The notes under the pieces: model-generated
What the model saw: the letters and a program-made list of their open reading frames with translations, nothing else
Database searches by the model: none
What the model was told of the DNA's origin: nothing
Translations under genes and position numbers: made by a program
Assembly: GCF_022559585.1 (NCBI RefSeq)
Contig: NZ_CP087114.1
Coordinates: 1,558,501 to 1,622,500 of the forward strand
Origin: Bartonella machadoae
GTDB taxonomy: Bacteria; Pseudomonadota; Alphaproteobacteria; Rhizobiales; Rhizobiaceae
DNA: 64,000 bases
Direction: 5' to 3'
Shown here: in pieces, positions 49,102-58,979 of the stretch
Layout of the letters: the number at the start of each line of letters is the position of its first letter
Position numbering within the stretch: the stretch's first letter is position 1

Positions 49102-49632
49102 ATGATGAATACAATACTATTTATAGTGCTTTTTATAGTAAGCGCTTTGACAGTAGCCGGTGCTGTGGGCGCTGCTACCATAATAGGGAAAACTAGAGAA
49201 AAAATTATTGCACTTTGTAGTGTGCTATTGTTTCCAACATTGGCTTCAATTGTTCTTTCCATCGTAGTATTTAATTATGATCTCATGGAACACGACCTAC
49301 AAGATAAAGCAGGTGCTTTTTCAGTGCTTCTAGTTGTTATAAATTGATCGGCATTATTCCTGACATTCAAACTAATTGCTGAATGTGGGCTGACAGATAT
49401 TAAAGAGATGGCTTTTTATACTTCTGTAATGCCGCTTATGCTCTGTAGTGTATTGTTTGGTATATTTTTAGCTATAGGATCGTCCCCAATCATTGGAGGA
49501 GCAATTATAGTAATTGCCGCTTTAATCCTTATAATGATATATTATTTTGAAGCGATAGTAAAAATATTCTGGTTCATACTAGCTCTAATAGGACTGATAG
49601 TAATCATCAATTTTTCCAGAAAATTTTTTTAA
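49102..49632 (+). pseudogene. Multi-span membrane protein interrupted by one TGA
   Basis: The frame runs from the ATG at 49102 to TAA at 49632 with a single in-frame TGA at 49345-49347; 20 sense codons link it to the ATG at 49408. Read through, it gives 176 residues with about five hydrophobic segments (ILFIVLFIVSALTVAGAVGA, VLLFPTLASIVLSIVVF, then MPLMLCSVLFGIFLAIG, IIGGAIIVIAALILIMIYY, IFWFILALIGLIVIIN). The TGA probably replaced TGG (Trp). Alternatively two short proteins are made. Small, hydrophobic and divergent from the micro-ORF; function unknown. Confidence 0.55.
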
Positions 49633-49856
49633 GAATAAGTAACCACTATTTTTACAGAATACCGTAATTATTTTATAATTAAACAATTCCACAATTGTGT
49701 GAAAAATACTTCTGAAGCGCATTAAGGGCAACGCGCAATGAATTTACAAGATATGGTAGAGTTTAATCTTCTATAACAAGGTACTGCCATTGCTGCATAG
49801 AAATTATACTGTCTATAGAAGTATTATGCTTCTTTTAGTACCTCTTACATGTTTAA
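49633..49856. other. Module end and gene-free stretch
   Basis: It holds a tail resembling the 3' end of the 48227 gene (near 49700-49740) and the palindrome CACAATTGTG near 49690. No gene. Confidence 0.35.
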
Positions 49857-50140
49857 AAACCGCTCTGTAGTAAATTCACCCCATTTATCTCTTGCTTTAT
49901 CATCAGAAAAAGATGCCATTTCATCATAAATAGCGTTTGACAAGCCTTTTGCACAAAGATAGTCGTTTCTTATCTGGAGATATTGTTGCGCTGCGTCATA
50001 CTGCTCTTAAGTAAGCACGCCTTAGCAAAAAAAGCCACCCGATATAGATTACCAGCCAGTAGATTTTTTGCCTCTTGTAGCGTTAAACCAAAGCGCTTGG
50101 TACGTGTTTCTAATGCTAATTGATCAACACACTTCACATG
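49857..50140 (-). pseudogene. Decayed phage-type protein
   Basis: The minus strand reads CVDQLALETRTKRFGLTLQE and AKNLLAGNLYRVAFFAKACL, then a frameshift and stop near 50010, then EQYDAAQQYLQIRNDYLCAK and SNAIYDEMASFSDD, ending DKWGEFTTERF. This layout (ETR-x-F-G, QxAGxxxGRL, QYxAAxxY) is that of a hypothetical phage family I have seen in alphaproteobacterial prophages. It ends beside integrase remnant e. Confidence 0.5.
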
Positions 50141-50204
50141 GTGATTTTACTCTTGAAAGACGTCCTTTTCTCTTAACTACCCTACAATATTAGAGTAACG
50201 CATT

Positions 50205-50490
50205 GATTTATAATGATAATTTACTGTTTTGCCTGTTGAATGAGACTCCCGAATATTGTAAGATTCTCTCATCTCAAATCCTCTTATGTTGAATCAAGTG
50301 AAACTATGTCTCTGCACGTCATAAGCAGGGCTGGTGTGTGGGGAGAAACCGTTTAGAAAGGAGTAAAATGCCTCTAATAAATCGTCTCAATGCAAGAACT
50401 ATCGGCGCTGTTATGGCACACAGAAAATCCCTCTATGATCGGTTGGTTGCGATGATTACTACATGTTGTTTCGTACAATTCTTTTAGCTC
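50205..50490 (+). pseudogene. P4-type integrase remnant, copy e, with upstream block
   Basis: Opposite orientation to copies a-d. The ATG at 50368 follows AAAGGAG and reads MPLINRLNARTIGAVMAHR before stopping near 50487. The upstream block 50205-50367 is the reverse complement of that at 14290-14475, including GACGTGCAGAGACATAG and the mini-ORF MRESYNIRESHSTGK on the minus strand. Confidence 0.7.
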
Positions 50491-51079
50491 TCTGTCCGCT
50501 CCTTTAGGAACTTATTTAACCAACCAACTTACACTAAAAATCTGAGCGTTGCATTTACAATCATGTTTTCAAGCCCCCTTTGTTTGGTAACCATTTTGTA
50601 TATTAGCAGTTTGTTGATGTTTAAGTAAAACATTAACACTAATCGTCACTTTTCTGTTCTTATTTATACATGAAAAGCTTTATAAAAACTGAAAAATTAA
50701 AGCAGACATTAAAGAATAGCAAAAAATAAAAATATATAACATATTGATTATGTTTATTTTTCTAAATTCTTTCTATAGAAACCTACTCTACAAGTTGATG
50801 TAACGGCAAAAACTCTCAAAAACAACCAATCTAAAAAAATTTCAGAGTGACATTCACTCTTATCTCTTTGATTTTTCCTTCACGTACAACGTTTCTTAAA
50901 TTCACTTAAAGAATACAAAACACTTTAAAGACAAAACAAAAACATTATAGAATAACATTTCCAAATTTCTCATGAACGCGATACATCTTATATTTTCTAT
51001 TTATATTGTACGCTTCTATCTTAAAATTACAAAGACACAAAAACTCTCATTGTCATCAACAATTTTTCAAGAGATTAGA
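50491..51079. other. Gene-free stretch
   Basis: No gene. A 61-codon frame at 50972-51157 overlaps the end of the autotransporter antisense and is not credible. Confidence 0.4.
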
Positions 51080-53812
51080 TTAAAAACTATAACGCAACCC
51101 ACCAGAAAAACGAATTCCAGAAAAACCACCTTTAGTAAGTTTATGCTGGTAGATTAAATCGCCGTGAAGTGCAATCTTTGAAGACATTTTTGCATGAATA
51201 CCAAATCCCGTTTCTAAAGAAGAACCAAAAGAACCTACCGGAAAAGCATCTTTAAAACGCACAAATTGTTTTCTTGCAAAACTATGCGTCAAATGAAGTT
51301 TTCCATAAAAAGAGGTAAGGCGATCTTCTTGAGAAGCGGCAAGGGTTTTGGTTAAATGCCCACCAACGCGCATCACCCATTGATCAGATTTTCCTATTTC
51401 AATATCAAAGTGATCAATATCACGAGCGTTATCAAACTGGAGATGTTGATAAATAACTTGTGCCTGCGGATCAAAAACAAGCCCCCTGTTCCCTATCATA
51501 AATGCTTTACCAGCAGACAAAGAAACATTTAGAGGTGTTCCTTTTAATGACGCCGTCTTACCTCTTGCAGCAGTAAAGACATCACCTTTAAACAGACCAT
51601 AGGATAAAAGTCCATTCGCAGAAAAACCCGTATCATGTTCTATACGACAATATGCTGTCATTGACCATTTATGAAATACACTTTTTTGACTTTGCTCAAC
51701 ATCTTGAGGGCGCAAAGAAAGCTTTCCATAAGTCCCCATAATCCCTAAAGACATTTTACTATATGCGTTTTCAGTCGTCTTCAATGAAATGCCTGCCTCT
51801 ATAGCATTATAATCAAGATTGCCTCCATAACCATATTCAAGTGCGGAAAGATCTGAAACATAACGGTAACTTCCACCATAACCTTGAACAAATAAAGCAA
51901 AATCTTTATTCGTTTCTAAGAATTCATCAGAAACAGATTGCATAATCTCCAGCCGCTTATTTTGGTTACTGATATCTATCAGCCCAGCATGAAACAAAGC
52001 ATTCTGCAAGAGAAGATAAGTTGGAATTTGTGGAACAACCTCTCTTATTCTTGGTTCAACAGGCTGCTCTGGAACAGGTTGGATATATTTACTTTCGAGA
52101 CGAAAATCCCAAAAATTGTCATGACCTTCTACTAATCTTTGATCAGTACGTGCATTCCCAAGTGAAGAATTTGGACCATAGGCATGAAGATAGTATTGAT
52201 AAGGCAAACCTCCCCATGTGATATAAGGGCTATTCAGCTGGAAAGAATCTTCTGCTGCTTTTCCAGAAACTTGAATGAGCGAAATACTGTGTGTATTTCC
52301 GTTGCCTGCCTCACTCTCTTTATTTTCTGCGATAAATTGCACATGAATTGTTGTCTTTCCAGAAATATCACCATCAATCAAAAGCCGATCAGTCTTTTGA
52401 TCATTGAGTGAACCATCGCCATTGAGATATGTATTAAGATAAAGATGCGCATCCCCCTGCGCACTGTAAACTTCCTTTCCCCCATTGCCAATACGAAGCG
52501 TCTGATACTCTTGAGATGTTGGAGTTTCGAAAGTAATAACACTATCAGCAAGTTTTACAAACGAAATCGATGAAGTTATACGTTCTGAATCTTGCAAATT
52601 TACTGCTTTCCTTTTTGTGAGAATCCATTTTGAATTTCCTGTCAAATAAAGTTCAGCAAATGAATCATCAGCAACGCGTGTCCCCCCTATAAGAGAAGAA
52701 GAATCAACTAACACTGCCAGAGAAGCTTTCTTTTCAGCCGTTAACAACAAATCCCCAGAGATTTTTGTCCCTGCCGATACACCAATATAACCACTACTCT
52801 TACGACTATGAATAGCCGTACCATCTGGAACCTCAAAACTTGCCTTTTTCAACAAAACAATTCCTTGTTCGTGATCATTATTTTCTTGTTCCATATCAAA
52901 GTGTATACCAGTCTCGTTACCTATCAGCGTGATCTTTGAATCTTCAATATTAACCTGTGAAATTAAAATATTCCCTTCCTGTTCTCTCTTTAATTGCGCA
53001 TTCGCATCCAATCCGATCCACAAACCGCTAACATCGGTAGCAACAACATTGCTATTCTTTAAAGAGAGAGAACCGTTTTGGTTTACATTTAAAACTGCAT
53101 GAACAATAGCATCTTCTTTATTCGTTTTTTTACCTTTTGAAGTAATGGTCACACCCTCTAAAGCTGCTTTCCCGTTTGTTCCTACATAAAGTGCTGCTGC
53201 ATCCTGCACATCAATTGAACCACCCGTCATTTTAATATTTGCATCAACACCACTGAAAAGAGCTGTCCTCTGATCGATATCTTGACCTTCTACTTTAATT
53301 TTTGCATCCTTTAAAACAACAGATGCCCCTTGCTTCTCTGCATAAACACCTACCCGAGTAACTTCAATTGCTCCACGCTCTCCCTCTATCACCCCACCCT
53401 CAGCTTTAAGACCTGTTGCAACGCCCTTAAAAATTGAATCGCTTAAAATAACTTTTCCCCCTTGCTCGGCAATGACACCATAAGTATCTTCCCTATTATC
53501 AGTCTCTTCAACTTTCACACGCATTGCTTGGACAATTGTATTTGGCTTTTGTGCTCCTATAGCAGCAGACGACATAAAAGAATGATCATCTCCGTTCTTT
53601 TCTTCAGAGGATATACGAAACTGGTACGTTAGATCACTGATCGTATGTTTCATACCATCACCACATCTATAAGGTAATTTGCCTTCATGACACGAAAGTG
53701 ACACGGACGAACGAGAACGCGCCTCAACACCCTTTACATTTGACAAAAAAGAAAAAACAATCCCAATAAAAACACACGAATATAAGTGATTTTTGGATAT
53801 TTTAATTATCAT
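51080..53812 (-). CDS. Autotransporter with pertactin-like passenger
   Basis: The protein has 910 residues and is intact. A signal peptide (YSCVFIGIVFSFLSNVKGVEA) ends near residue 30. The mature N-terminus carries two cysteines (SCHEGKLPYRCGDG), unusual in secreted passengers of this class. Residues about 90-400 are beta-helix (GVIAEQGGKVILSDSIFKGV, ALYVGTNGKAALEGVTITSK). The autochaperone-like part has LRIGNGGKEVYSAQGDAHLY and DRLLIDGDISGKT, and the beta-barrel covers about 600-910, ending GGLRYSF. The barrel resembles that of autotransporter 1 (YGYGGNLDYNAIEAGISL, VFDPQAQVIYQHL). It lies between phage remnants. The likely role is host-cell adhesion or similar, inferred from family. AGAAAG precedes the ATG weakly. 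Confidence 0.9.
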   Translation of the reverse strand: MIIKISKNHLYSCVFIGIVFSFLSNVKGVEARSRSSVSLSCHEGKLPYRCGDGMKHTISDLTYQFRISSEEKNGDDHSFMSSAAIGAQKPNTIVQAMRVKVEETDNREDTYGVIAEQGGKVILSDSIFKGVATGLKAEGGVIEGERGAIEVTRVGVYAEKQGASVVLKDAKIKVEGQDIDQRTALFSGVDANIKMTGGSIDVQDAAALYVGTNGKAALEGVTITSKGKKTNKEDAIVHAVLNVNQNGSLSLKNSNVVATDVSGLWIGLDANAQLKREQEGNILISQVNIEDSKITLIGNETGIHFDMEQENNDHEQGIVLLKKASFEVPDGTAIHSRKSSGYIGVSAGTKISGDLLLTAEKKASLAVLVDSSSLIGGTRVADDSFAELYLTGNSKWILTKRKAVNLQDSERITSSISFVKLADSVITFETPTSQEYQTLRIGNGGKEVYSAQGDAHLYLNTYLNGDGSLNDQKTDRLLIDGDISGKTTIHVQFIAENKESEAGNGNTHSISLIQVSGKAAEDSFQLNSPYITWGGLPYQYYLHAYGPNSSLGNARTDQRLVEGHDNFWDFRLESKYIQPVPEQPVEPRIREVVPQIPTYLLLQNALFHAGLIDISNQNKRLEIMQSVSDEFLETNKDFALFVQGYGGSYRYVSDLSALEYGYGGNLDYNAIEAGISLKTTENAYSKMSLGIMGTYGKLSLRPQDVEQSQKSVFHKWSMTAYCRIEHDTGFSANGLLSYGLFKGDVFTAARGKTASLKGTPLNVSLSAGKAFMIGNRGLVFDPQAQVIYQHLQFDNARDIDHFDIEIGKSDQWVMRVGGHLTKTLAASQEDRLTSFYGKLHLTHSFARKQFVRFKDAFPVGSFGSSLETGFGIHAKMSSKIALHGDLIYQHKLTKGGFSGIRFSGGLRYSF

Positions 53813-54197
53813 TTTTTTACTTTCTTTTTTCTCAACAAAAACAAAAATCTAGGCAAAAAAGGGTGTTTGCAGCTTACCTGATTGCACGTATACATATAAG
53901 CATTATACATTTTGTATTTTATGTAAGGCTGTAATAAAAAAGTCAATGTTTCTTATTCTTTTTAGAAAATTTATTTCAAATACCAACTAAAAACTGTAAT
54001 AAAAATTATCCAAAAATCATCTTTAATAATCTTATACTGATCAAGAAAAACGCTATAAAGCAGCTTCTAGAAAAAATAAAATCAGCGGAAAATGGAAAAA
54101 TATGCATCTCTTCAATAGCAAATGAACATCTGAAAATTTCTTACATATCAAGGTCAATATTCAATTTACGTATCAAGTTTTAACACCTAAATAAACC
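53813..54197. other. Upstream region of the autotransporter at 51080
   Basis: No gene; A+T-rich; probably contains the promoter for the minus-strand gene. I could not choose a specific promoter. Confidence 0.4.
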
Positions 54198-54249
54198 ACC
54201 AATCAACATAAGAGCAAAATGTTTTTATTTTGCTCATGACCTGATTGGT
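54198..54249. repeat. Nested inverted repeat
   Basis: ACCAATCA (54198-54205) pairs with TGATTGGT (54242-54249). Inside it GAGCAAAAT (54212-54220) pairs perfectly with ATTTTGCTC (54227-54235) around GTTTTT. The stem totals 17 or more base pairs. It may be a bidirectional terminator or part of an RNA. Confidence 0.5.
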
Positions 54250-54877
54250 ATTTTACTTCATCTATTTATTTTTGAACATAATAAGATAATATGATAAAGT
54301 TGTTAAAAGGATTTTTTATTTATTAATTTTTCTATTATTCTTAATAATTTCTTATCAACTCACAGGCGTTTTTTCTCGCATTGATTACACAAAATGTATC
54401 TATATTTTCCATAAACTACTGACATTTTGCTATTATAAATTTTTCTAGAAACTCTTCACTGCGTAGAGGTAATGAACAGGAAAGCTTCTTTGAATCTTAT
54501 AATTTGTATCGAAATCCTACATTACTTATACACTGATAAATCGAAACAAATTTGCGTACACATTCATCTCTTCAGAAAGAAAGCTAAATCATATCCCATC
54601 ACATTGTAAGAATACTTCAATTGTAACCCTATCAAAATCCAAAGCCTTTCTATAGTGCTATAGTTTATGGAGAAAGTTGTTCACATCTCCAATAACACTT
54701 AATAATCCATACCCAATAACTTCAAGATTTTCCCTCCTCTTCCCCCTTTGAGTTTGTTTACGATAAGAAGACTCATAAACTTGTCAACATTTTCACATTG
54801 GTATAGAACACAAAAAATAATGCCGCTGCATACATACGAAAGCAAGGATGTGAAGATTAGATCAACAGCCGCAAAAC
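54250..54877. other. Gene-free stretch
   Basis: A+T-rich without a credible ORF; the 63-64 codon frames here lack starts with sites. Confidence 0.4.
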
Positions 54878-55288
54878 TTAAGGCTGACATTCTGGTTGGT
54901 CTTTATTCTCTTGACAATAAGGACTATTCAAACGCTTCATAACACTTCGCTGAGGAATAACAGCATCCGGTTGACAAATGGGAAGATTATCAGCTTTATA
55001 CTTCTCACACCAATTCATCGCTCCTAATTTATGATGAAAACCTGCTTGTATCATGCATGCATCACCGGACGCCTCATTATTGATTCTTTCATGAAGGCTC
55101 AAGCCGCTTTCCCAAGAAAGATCAGAAAAGCTCTGCATTCCACATTCTAACAATGCTTTTTTTACTTCCAACTTATCAGTACCAGGTTTTTCCCATACAT
55201 CTACAGCTGTCTGAGAAGGCTCTTCTAAGTAACAGCCAGATAGAATGATCAAGGCTATTACGCTCAACAATTTCAATATTCGCTTCAT
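54878..55288 (-). CDS. Putative lipoprotein, hypothetical
   Basis: The protein has 136 residues from the ATG at 55288, chosen because it begins a short signal peptide MKRILKLLSVIALIILSGC with lipobox LSGC; an earlier start would add 24 residues that do not fit a signal. The mature part has conserved-looking Cys residues (ECGMQS, GDACMIQ, WCEKY, ICQPD, YCQEN), with pairs that may form disulfides in the periplasm, and ends DQPECQP. It is not a family I recognise. Single gene on this strand in a gene-poor region. Confidence 0.72.
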   Translation of the reverse strand: MKRILKLLSVIALIILSGCYLEEPSQTAVDVWEKPGTDKLEVKKALLECGMQSFSDLSWESGLSLHERINNEASGDACMIQAGFHHKLGAMNWCEKYKADNLPICQPDAVIPQRSVMKRLNSPYCQENKDQPECQP

Positions 55289-56065
55289 TTTATTCTCTAT
55301 GAATAAATTCTCACACTTTAATAAGAAAATCCCTCTACTTTTGACATTCTCGTTTTTCACTTAAAAAAGAGGAATCTTGTGAATGTTCTTTATATATGAC
55401 ATTGATTGTCTTTTTTCATTGTCTATCACTCAACAAAGACTTGCAAAAAACACCACTAATTCAATTTTCATAACACCTTCTTTCTGGCTTTTTTATGTTT
55501 TTCTGAACTGATATGAATTCATTTATCGCCTCGCTGTTTCTCTAACTTATTGACCATCACTTGCCCCTCAAAAGTCGACACAAAAATGACTCTTTATTTT
55601 GCTGCTATACTCTATACACTACGCTTTTCTTAAATACTGCAATCCACTGTCACTGCTACATTTCCACGGTTGTAGACATCAAATGCATCCCATCATTGCA
55701 CAGCTATATATCAGCTTCTATAATTACTTTAGCAAATGACTCAGTCCTCAAGAATTAACTTCCAAAAACTTTTTATAAACTGCGACCATCAACACCAATA
55801 TTGCCGAATTAGCTTGTGGGAAAATTATAAAAATAAGAGGACTCATTCTTATTATCAGCTCACTAAACAGCATTATATGCTGCATCATTCCGTGTATTTC
55901 AAATACCATAGAAAAACATATGGGCATTGTCATCAAAGCATTTTTGCAAAGACTGTTCTTCTTCAACCATAAGATTAAGAGTTTTTGGTTTACAACTCTC
56001 TTCCATAGGCTCTCCATTTTTTATTTTCTAAAGAGCTAAGGATATATTACTATAGACAAGAGGGA
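55289..56065. other. Gene-free stretch before the P450 remnant
   Basis: No credible gene. The overlapping frames at 55561-56017 lack sites and have random composition. Confidence 0.4.
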
Positions 56066-56755
56066 ATGTTTTTTGTCACCAGCCTACAGCAATCAGAAGA
56101 GGTAAAAGAATTCAGTTTATGGTGCAGCAAAGAGATAATTTCTTATCTAACGCTCCTTATAGAAAAATGGGACCCAAACGCATTAGAAAATTTAATATCT
56201 CTCTTATATCAAAAAAACAAATGATGATAACAGTATAGCAACTCTGCAAAAATTGCGCTCGTCTTTAACATGTTATTGGCTGCCATAGAGCCTGCTGATA
56301 AGGCATTAGCTTATCTTTTTTACCATTTACGCACAAACCCGAAAGAATTGGAAAAAATCCAAAAAGAGTGGACACTTCTTGGCGATGCAATCGCAGAAAC
56401 ATTGCGCCTGACTTCTCCAGTTCAGCTTATACCGCGCCAGATCAATCAAGCGATGGAATTCGCATGAGCTTCGTTACCGGCTAATTCACTGGTTTTTTGC
56501 ATGATAGGAGCTGCTAACCGTGATACTGATGTTTTTATAGCCCCCAATAATTTTATACCAGAATGCAAACAGGCTTGTAAAACAGGACCGGATTTTATAA
56601 GGATCACCAACCATTTAGCCTTTGGAGAAAGCATGTTCTCGTGTAGGTTATGCTTTTGCTCTCATCAGAGTGAATTGACAGCAAATAGACTCCTTGACAA
56701 ATTAATTGAGATCAGCTTGGGTGATAAATTCGTTTTAGAGAAGGAGGGGTTATAG
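56066..56755 (+). pseudogene. Cytochrome P450 remnant
   Basis: Short frames together outline a P450. The segment from 56066 (MFFVTSLQQSEEVKEFSLWC) ends in stops near 56222. LLAAIEPADKALAYLFYHLR from 56270 is the I helix, with AAIEPAD in place of AGxET. IAETLRLTSPVQLIPRQ is the K-helix ExxR. SLVFCMIGAANRDTDVFIAP is the ANRDP region. HLAFGESMFSC near 56620 is the haem-Cys motif, with VGYAFA after a shift. Stops and frameshifts break it, and the N-terminal third is missing. It lies directly upstream of an exporter, suggesting a former pair acquired by transfer. Confidence 0.7.
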
Positions 56756-56897
56756 TAAAGAGGGCCATCAGCACTTCCAATCACATTCGTCCCAACATGA
56801 GAGACGAGACCATCACCAACATGTCTTCATTCTTAAGGCTTGGTGATTCATGAAGCGGGACGGATATTTTAAATAATATCTTGAAGGGAGTATAGTC

Positions 56898-58262
56898 ATG
56901 CTAAAGGGAGATTCCTATACTGAATCAGAATGGTATGTGATATATACCGTCATTATTTCCAGCATACTTCCCTTGCTAGACGGAAGCATTGTCAATGTCA
57001 TCCTTCCTGATCTTGCGCATTATTTTTCGGTAGAGGAAAATAATATACAGTGGATTGTAACATCCTATTTTCTAGCCACCGTGCCAGGACTGTTGATAGC
57101 AGCTTTTGTGCAAGCAAGAATAGGTATCAAAAAAACTTGGTTCCTTGCAAACTTCATTTTTATGCTTGGCTCATTAGGGGTAGGATTAAGCTATAATTTT
57201 CCAACCATTCTCTCTGCCCGTATCCTTCAAGGTTTTGGAACAGGCCTTTTGCTGCCCCTTAGCCAAACCATCATTGCCCTACAATTTGGGCAAGAACGGG
57301 TGCGCCAAGCCATGGGCACCATAGCCGTACCAACGGTTTTTGCTCCTGCTTTTGATCCACTGGTAGGCGCTTCAATTGCTCAGTATGTATCTTGGCGTTT
57401 GTTGTTTTTTATAAATATTCCGCTTATTTTATTGGCACTCACCCTTGGAGCAAAACATTTAAAGAGCAACGAAACAACAAAAACAAAATTTAACTTATTT
57501 GCATTTTTAGCGTTTTCCATATCTCTCATTTCGTTTTTTTACCTCACAGAAGCCAGAAATATAAACAACAACCACTCCTTCTCTATCATAGCCCTTATAG
57601 CGGTACTCTCTCTGCTATTATTCATTGTTTCTAATCAGAAAGCAAAAAACAAACTCATCGTCTTTAGTGGATTTCAAAATGCGCGCTACACATTACTCAT
57701 GATAATGGGGCTTATCGCTTCCTTTCTTTTTTATAGCTTCCTTGTTTATTTCCCAATAGCCATTGTTATAGAAGGAAGTCACGACAATAGCCTCCTTATC
57801 ATTGGTGCAGTTCTTGCTTTGCAAGGAGTGGGAGCATGGATTGGCAGAAAATTTATTTATCAAAAATGGAAAGAAAAATCTTCCTTTTTCATGATCGGAA
57901 TTGGTTTAGTGATATCAAGCTTTGGATTACTATGCTTTGGCTATAACATAAATATGGATGGGTTAGGCTTCTTGCTAAGAGGCATCGGACTTGGTATCGT
58001 CACCATTGTATGCTTGTCCGCTCCTATCCAATATGTCAATAGCTTATACGTCAAAGATACAGCAGTTATCACACGCATATTACAGCAAATAGGTGGAGCC
58101 TTGGGAGGTATATTCGCTGGCTTTTTAATCCATCTTCTAACAGAAGAAGACCTTTCCCTAAGTCAAACATATATTATATTCTTCATATTCTCTATTTCTA
58201 CATTTTTACTGTTTTGCCTAGCACTCTTCCTATCGCGCAAAGAAAACAGCTCCGATTTATAA
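56898..58262 (+). CDS. MFS drug-type exporter, DHA2 (EmrB/QacA) family
   Basis: The protein has 454 residues. The ATG at 56898 follows AAGGGAG. The first helix region ends LPLLDGSIVNVILPDLAHYF (the D-x-x-I/V-V-N motif of DHA2 transporters). WIVTSYFLATVPGLLIAAFV and ARILQGFGTGLLLPLSQTII, a motif-C-like segment, follow. About 12-14 hydrophobic helices run to the end. It should export small hydrophobic compounds by proton antiport in the inner membrane. The substrate is unknown. It is the only intact gene behind the P450 remnant. Confidence 0.85.
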   Translation: MLKGDSYTESEWYVIYTVIISSILPLLDGSIVNVILPDLAHYFSVEENNIQWIVTSYFLATVPGLLIAAFVQARIGIKKTWFLANFIFMLGSLGVGLSYNFPTILSARILQGFGTGLLLPLSQTIIALQFGQERVRQAMGTIAVPTVFAPAFDPLVGASIAQYVSWRLLFFINIPLILLALTLGAKHLKSNETTKTKFNLFAFLAFSISLISFFYLTEARNINNNHSFSIIALIAVLSLLLFIVSNQKAKNKLIVFSGFQNARYTLLMIMGLIASFLFYSFLVYFPIAIVIEGSHDNSLLIIGAVLALQGVGAWIGRKFIYQKWKEKSSFFMIGIGLVISSFGLLCFGYNINMDGLGFLLRGIGLGIVTIVCLSAPIQYVNSLYVKDTAVITRILQQIGGALGGIFAGFLIHLLTEEDLSLSQTYIIFFIFSISTFLLFCLALFLSRKENSSDL

Positions 58263-58739
58263 TCTTATAAGCGATTTTTTTGCAAGTCTGATCAAGAATA
58301 TTTGCAATAGCAATAGACAATAAAATATTTGCCACTGTAGAAGCATACCAATATACTGGAATCTCCATCATTTTTATGAAAGAATGCTGTATCAACAAGC
58401 GCCTTAAGCTCTAAAATTGAATACCTCCAGTAACGTGCGTAATTTGTTATTTTATGATTTTTTTGTGCCATTAACCCCCTCTAAAAATCTATTAAAGTAT
58501 GGAATTTTCTAATGCTGTCTTTAGAAATATCCATAGGGATAAGCACGCTTTTCAATGCGGGTTAGATCCATTAAACACAATAACAAAGCTCCTACGGTCC
58601 CAGCTACAGATATGATCTCCTAAAATCCTCAATACTGACTATCTCTGCATTGCTACGTAGAAAATTGTACCTCATTTTCACACCAATAGCCTCACAAACG
58701 CCCTCGGTATTCCGCCTTTTGTCTGATCATCAGACAAAC
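58263..58739. other. Gene-free stretch
   Basis: No gene seen. Confidence 0.4.
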
Positions 58740-58979
58740 AGAGCAACATATTGATTTATGATAATAATTAATCTTTTTTTCATGTTGAATAAGAATCTGA
58801 ATATTGCAAGATTTTCTCCTTTTAAATCTGTTTACGTTGAAGCACTCAAACCTACCCTTTGGCACATAATAAATGGGATCTGTGTATATAAAACACTTGA
58901 AGGAAGAAATAAAATGCCTCCAATGAAAGTTTCCAAATGCAAGAGCTGTTGCACCATCGAGAACGCACAAAGAATATAA
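58740..58979 (+). pseudogene. P4-type integrase remnant, copy f, degenerate
   Basis: The ATG at 58914 follows AAGGAAGAAATAAA and reads MPPMKVSKCKSCCTIENAQ, close to the integrase start pattern. The upstream block is much diverged. It has the same orientation as copy e. Weakest of the six. Confidence 0.4.
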
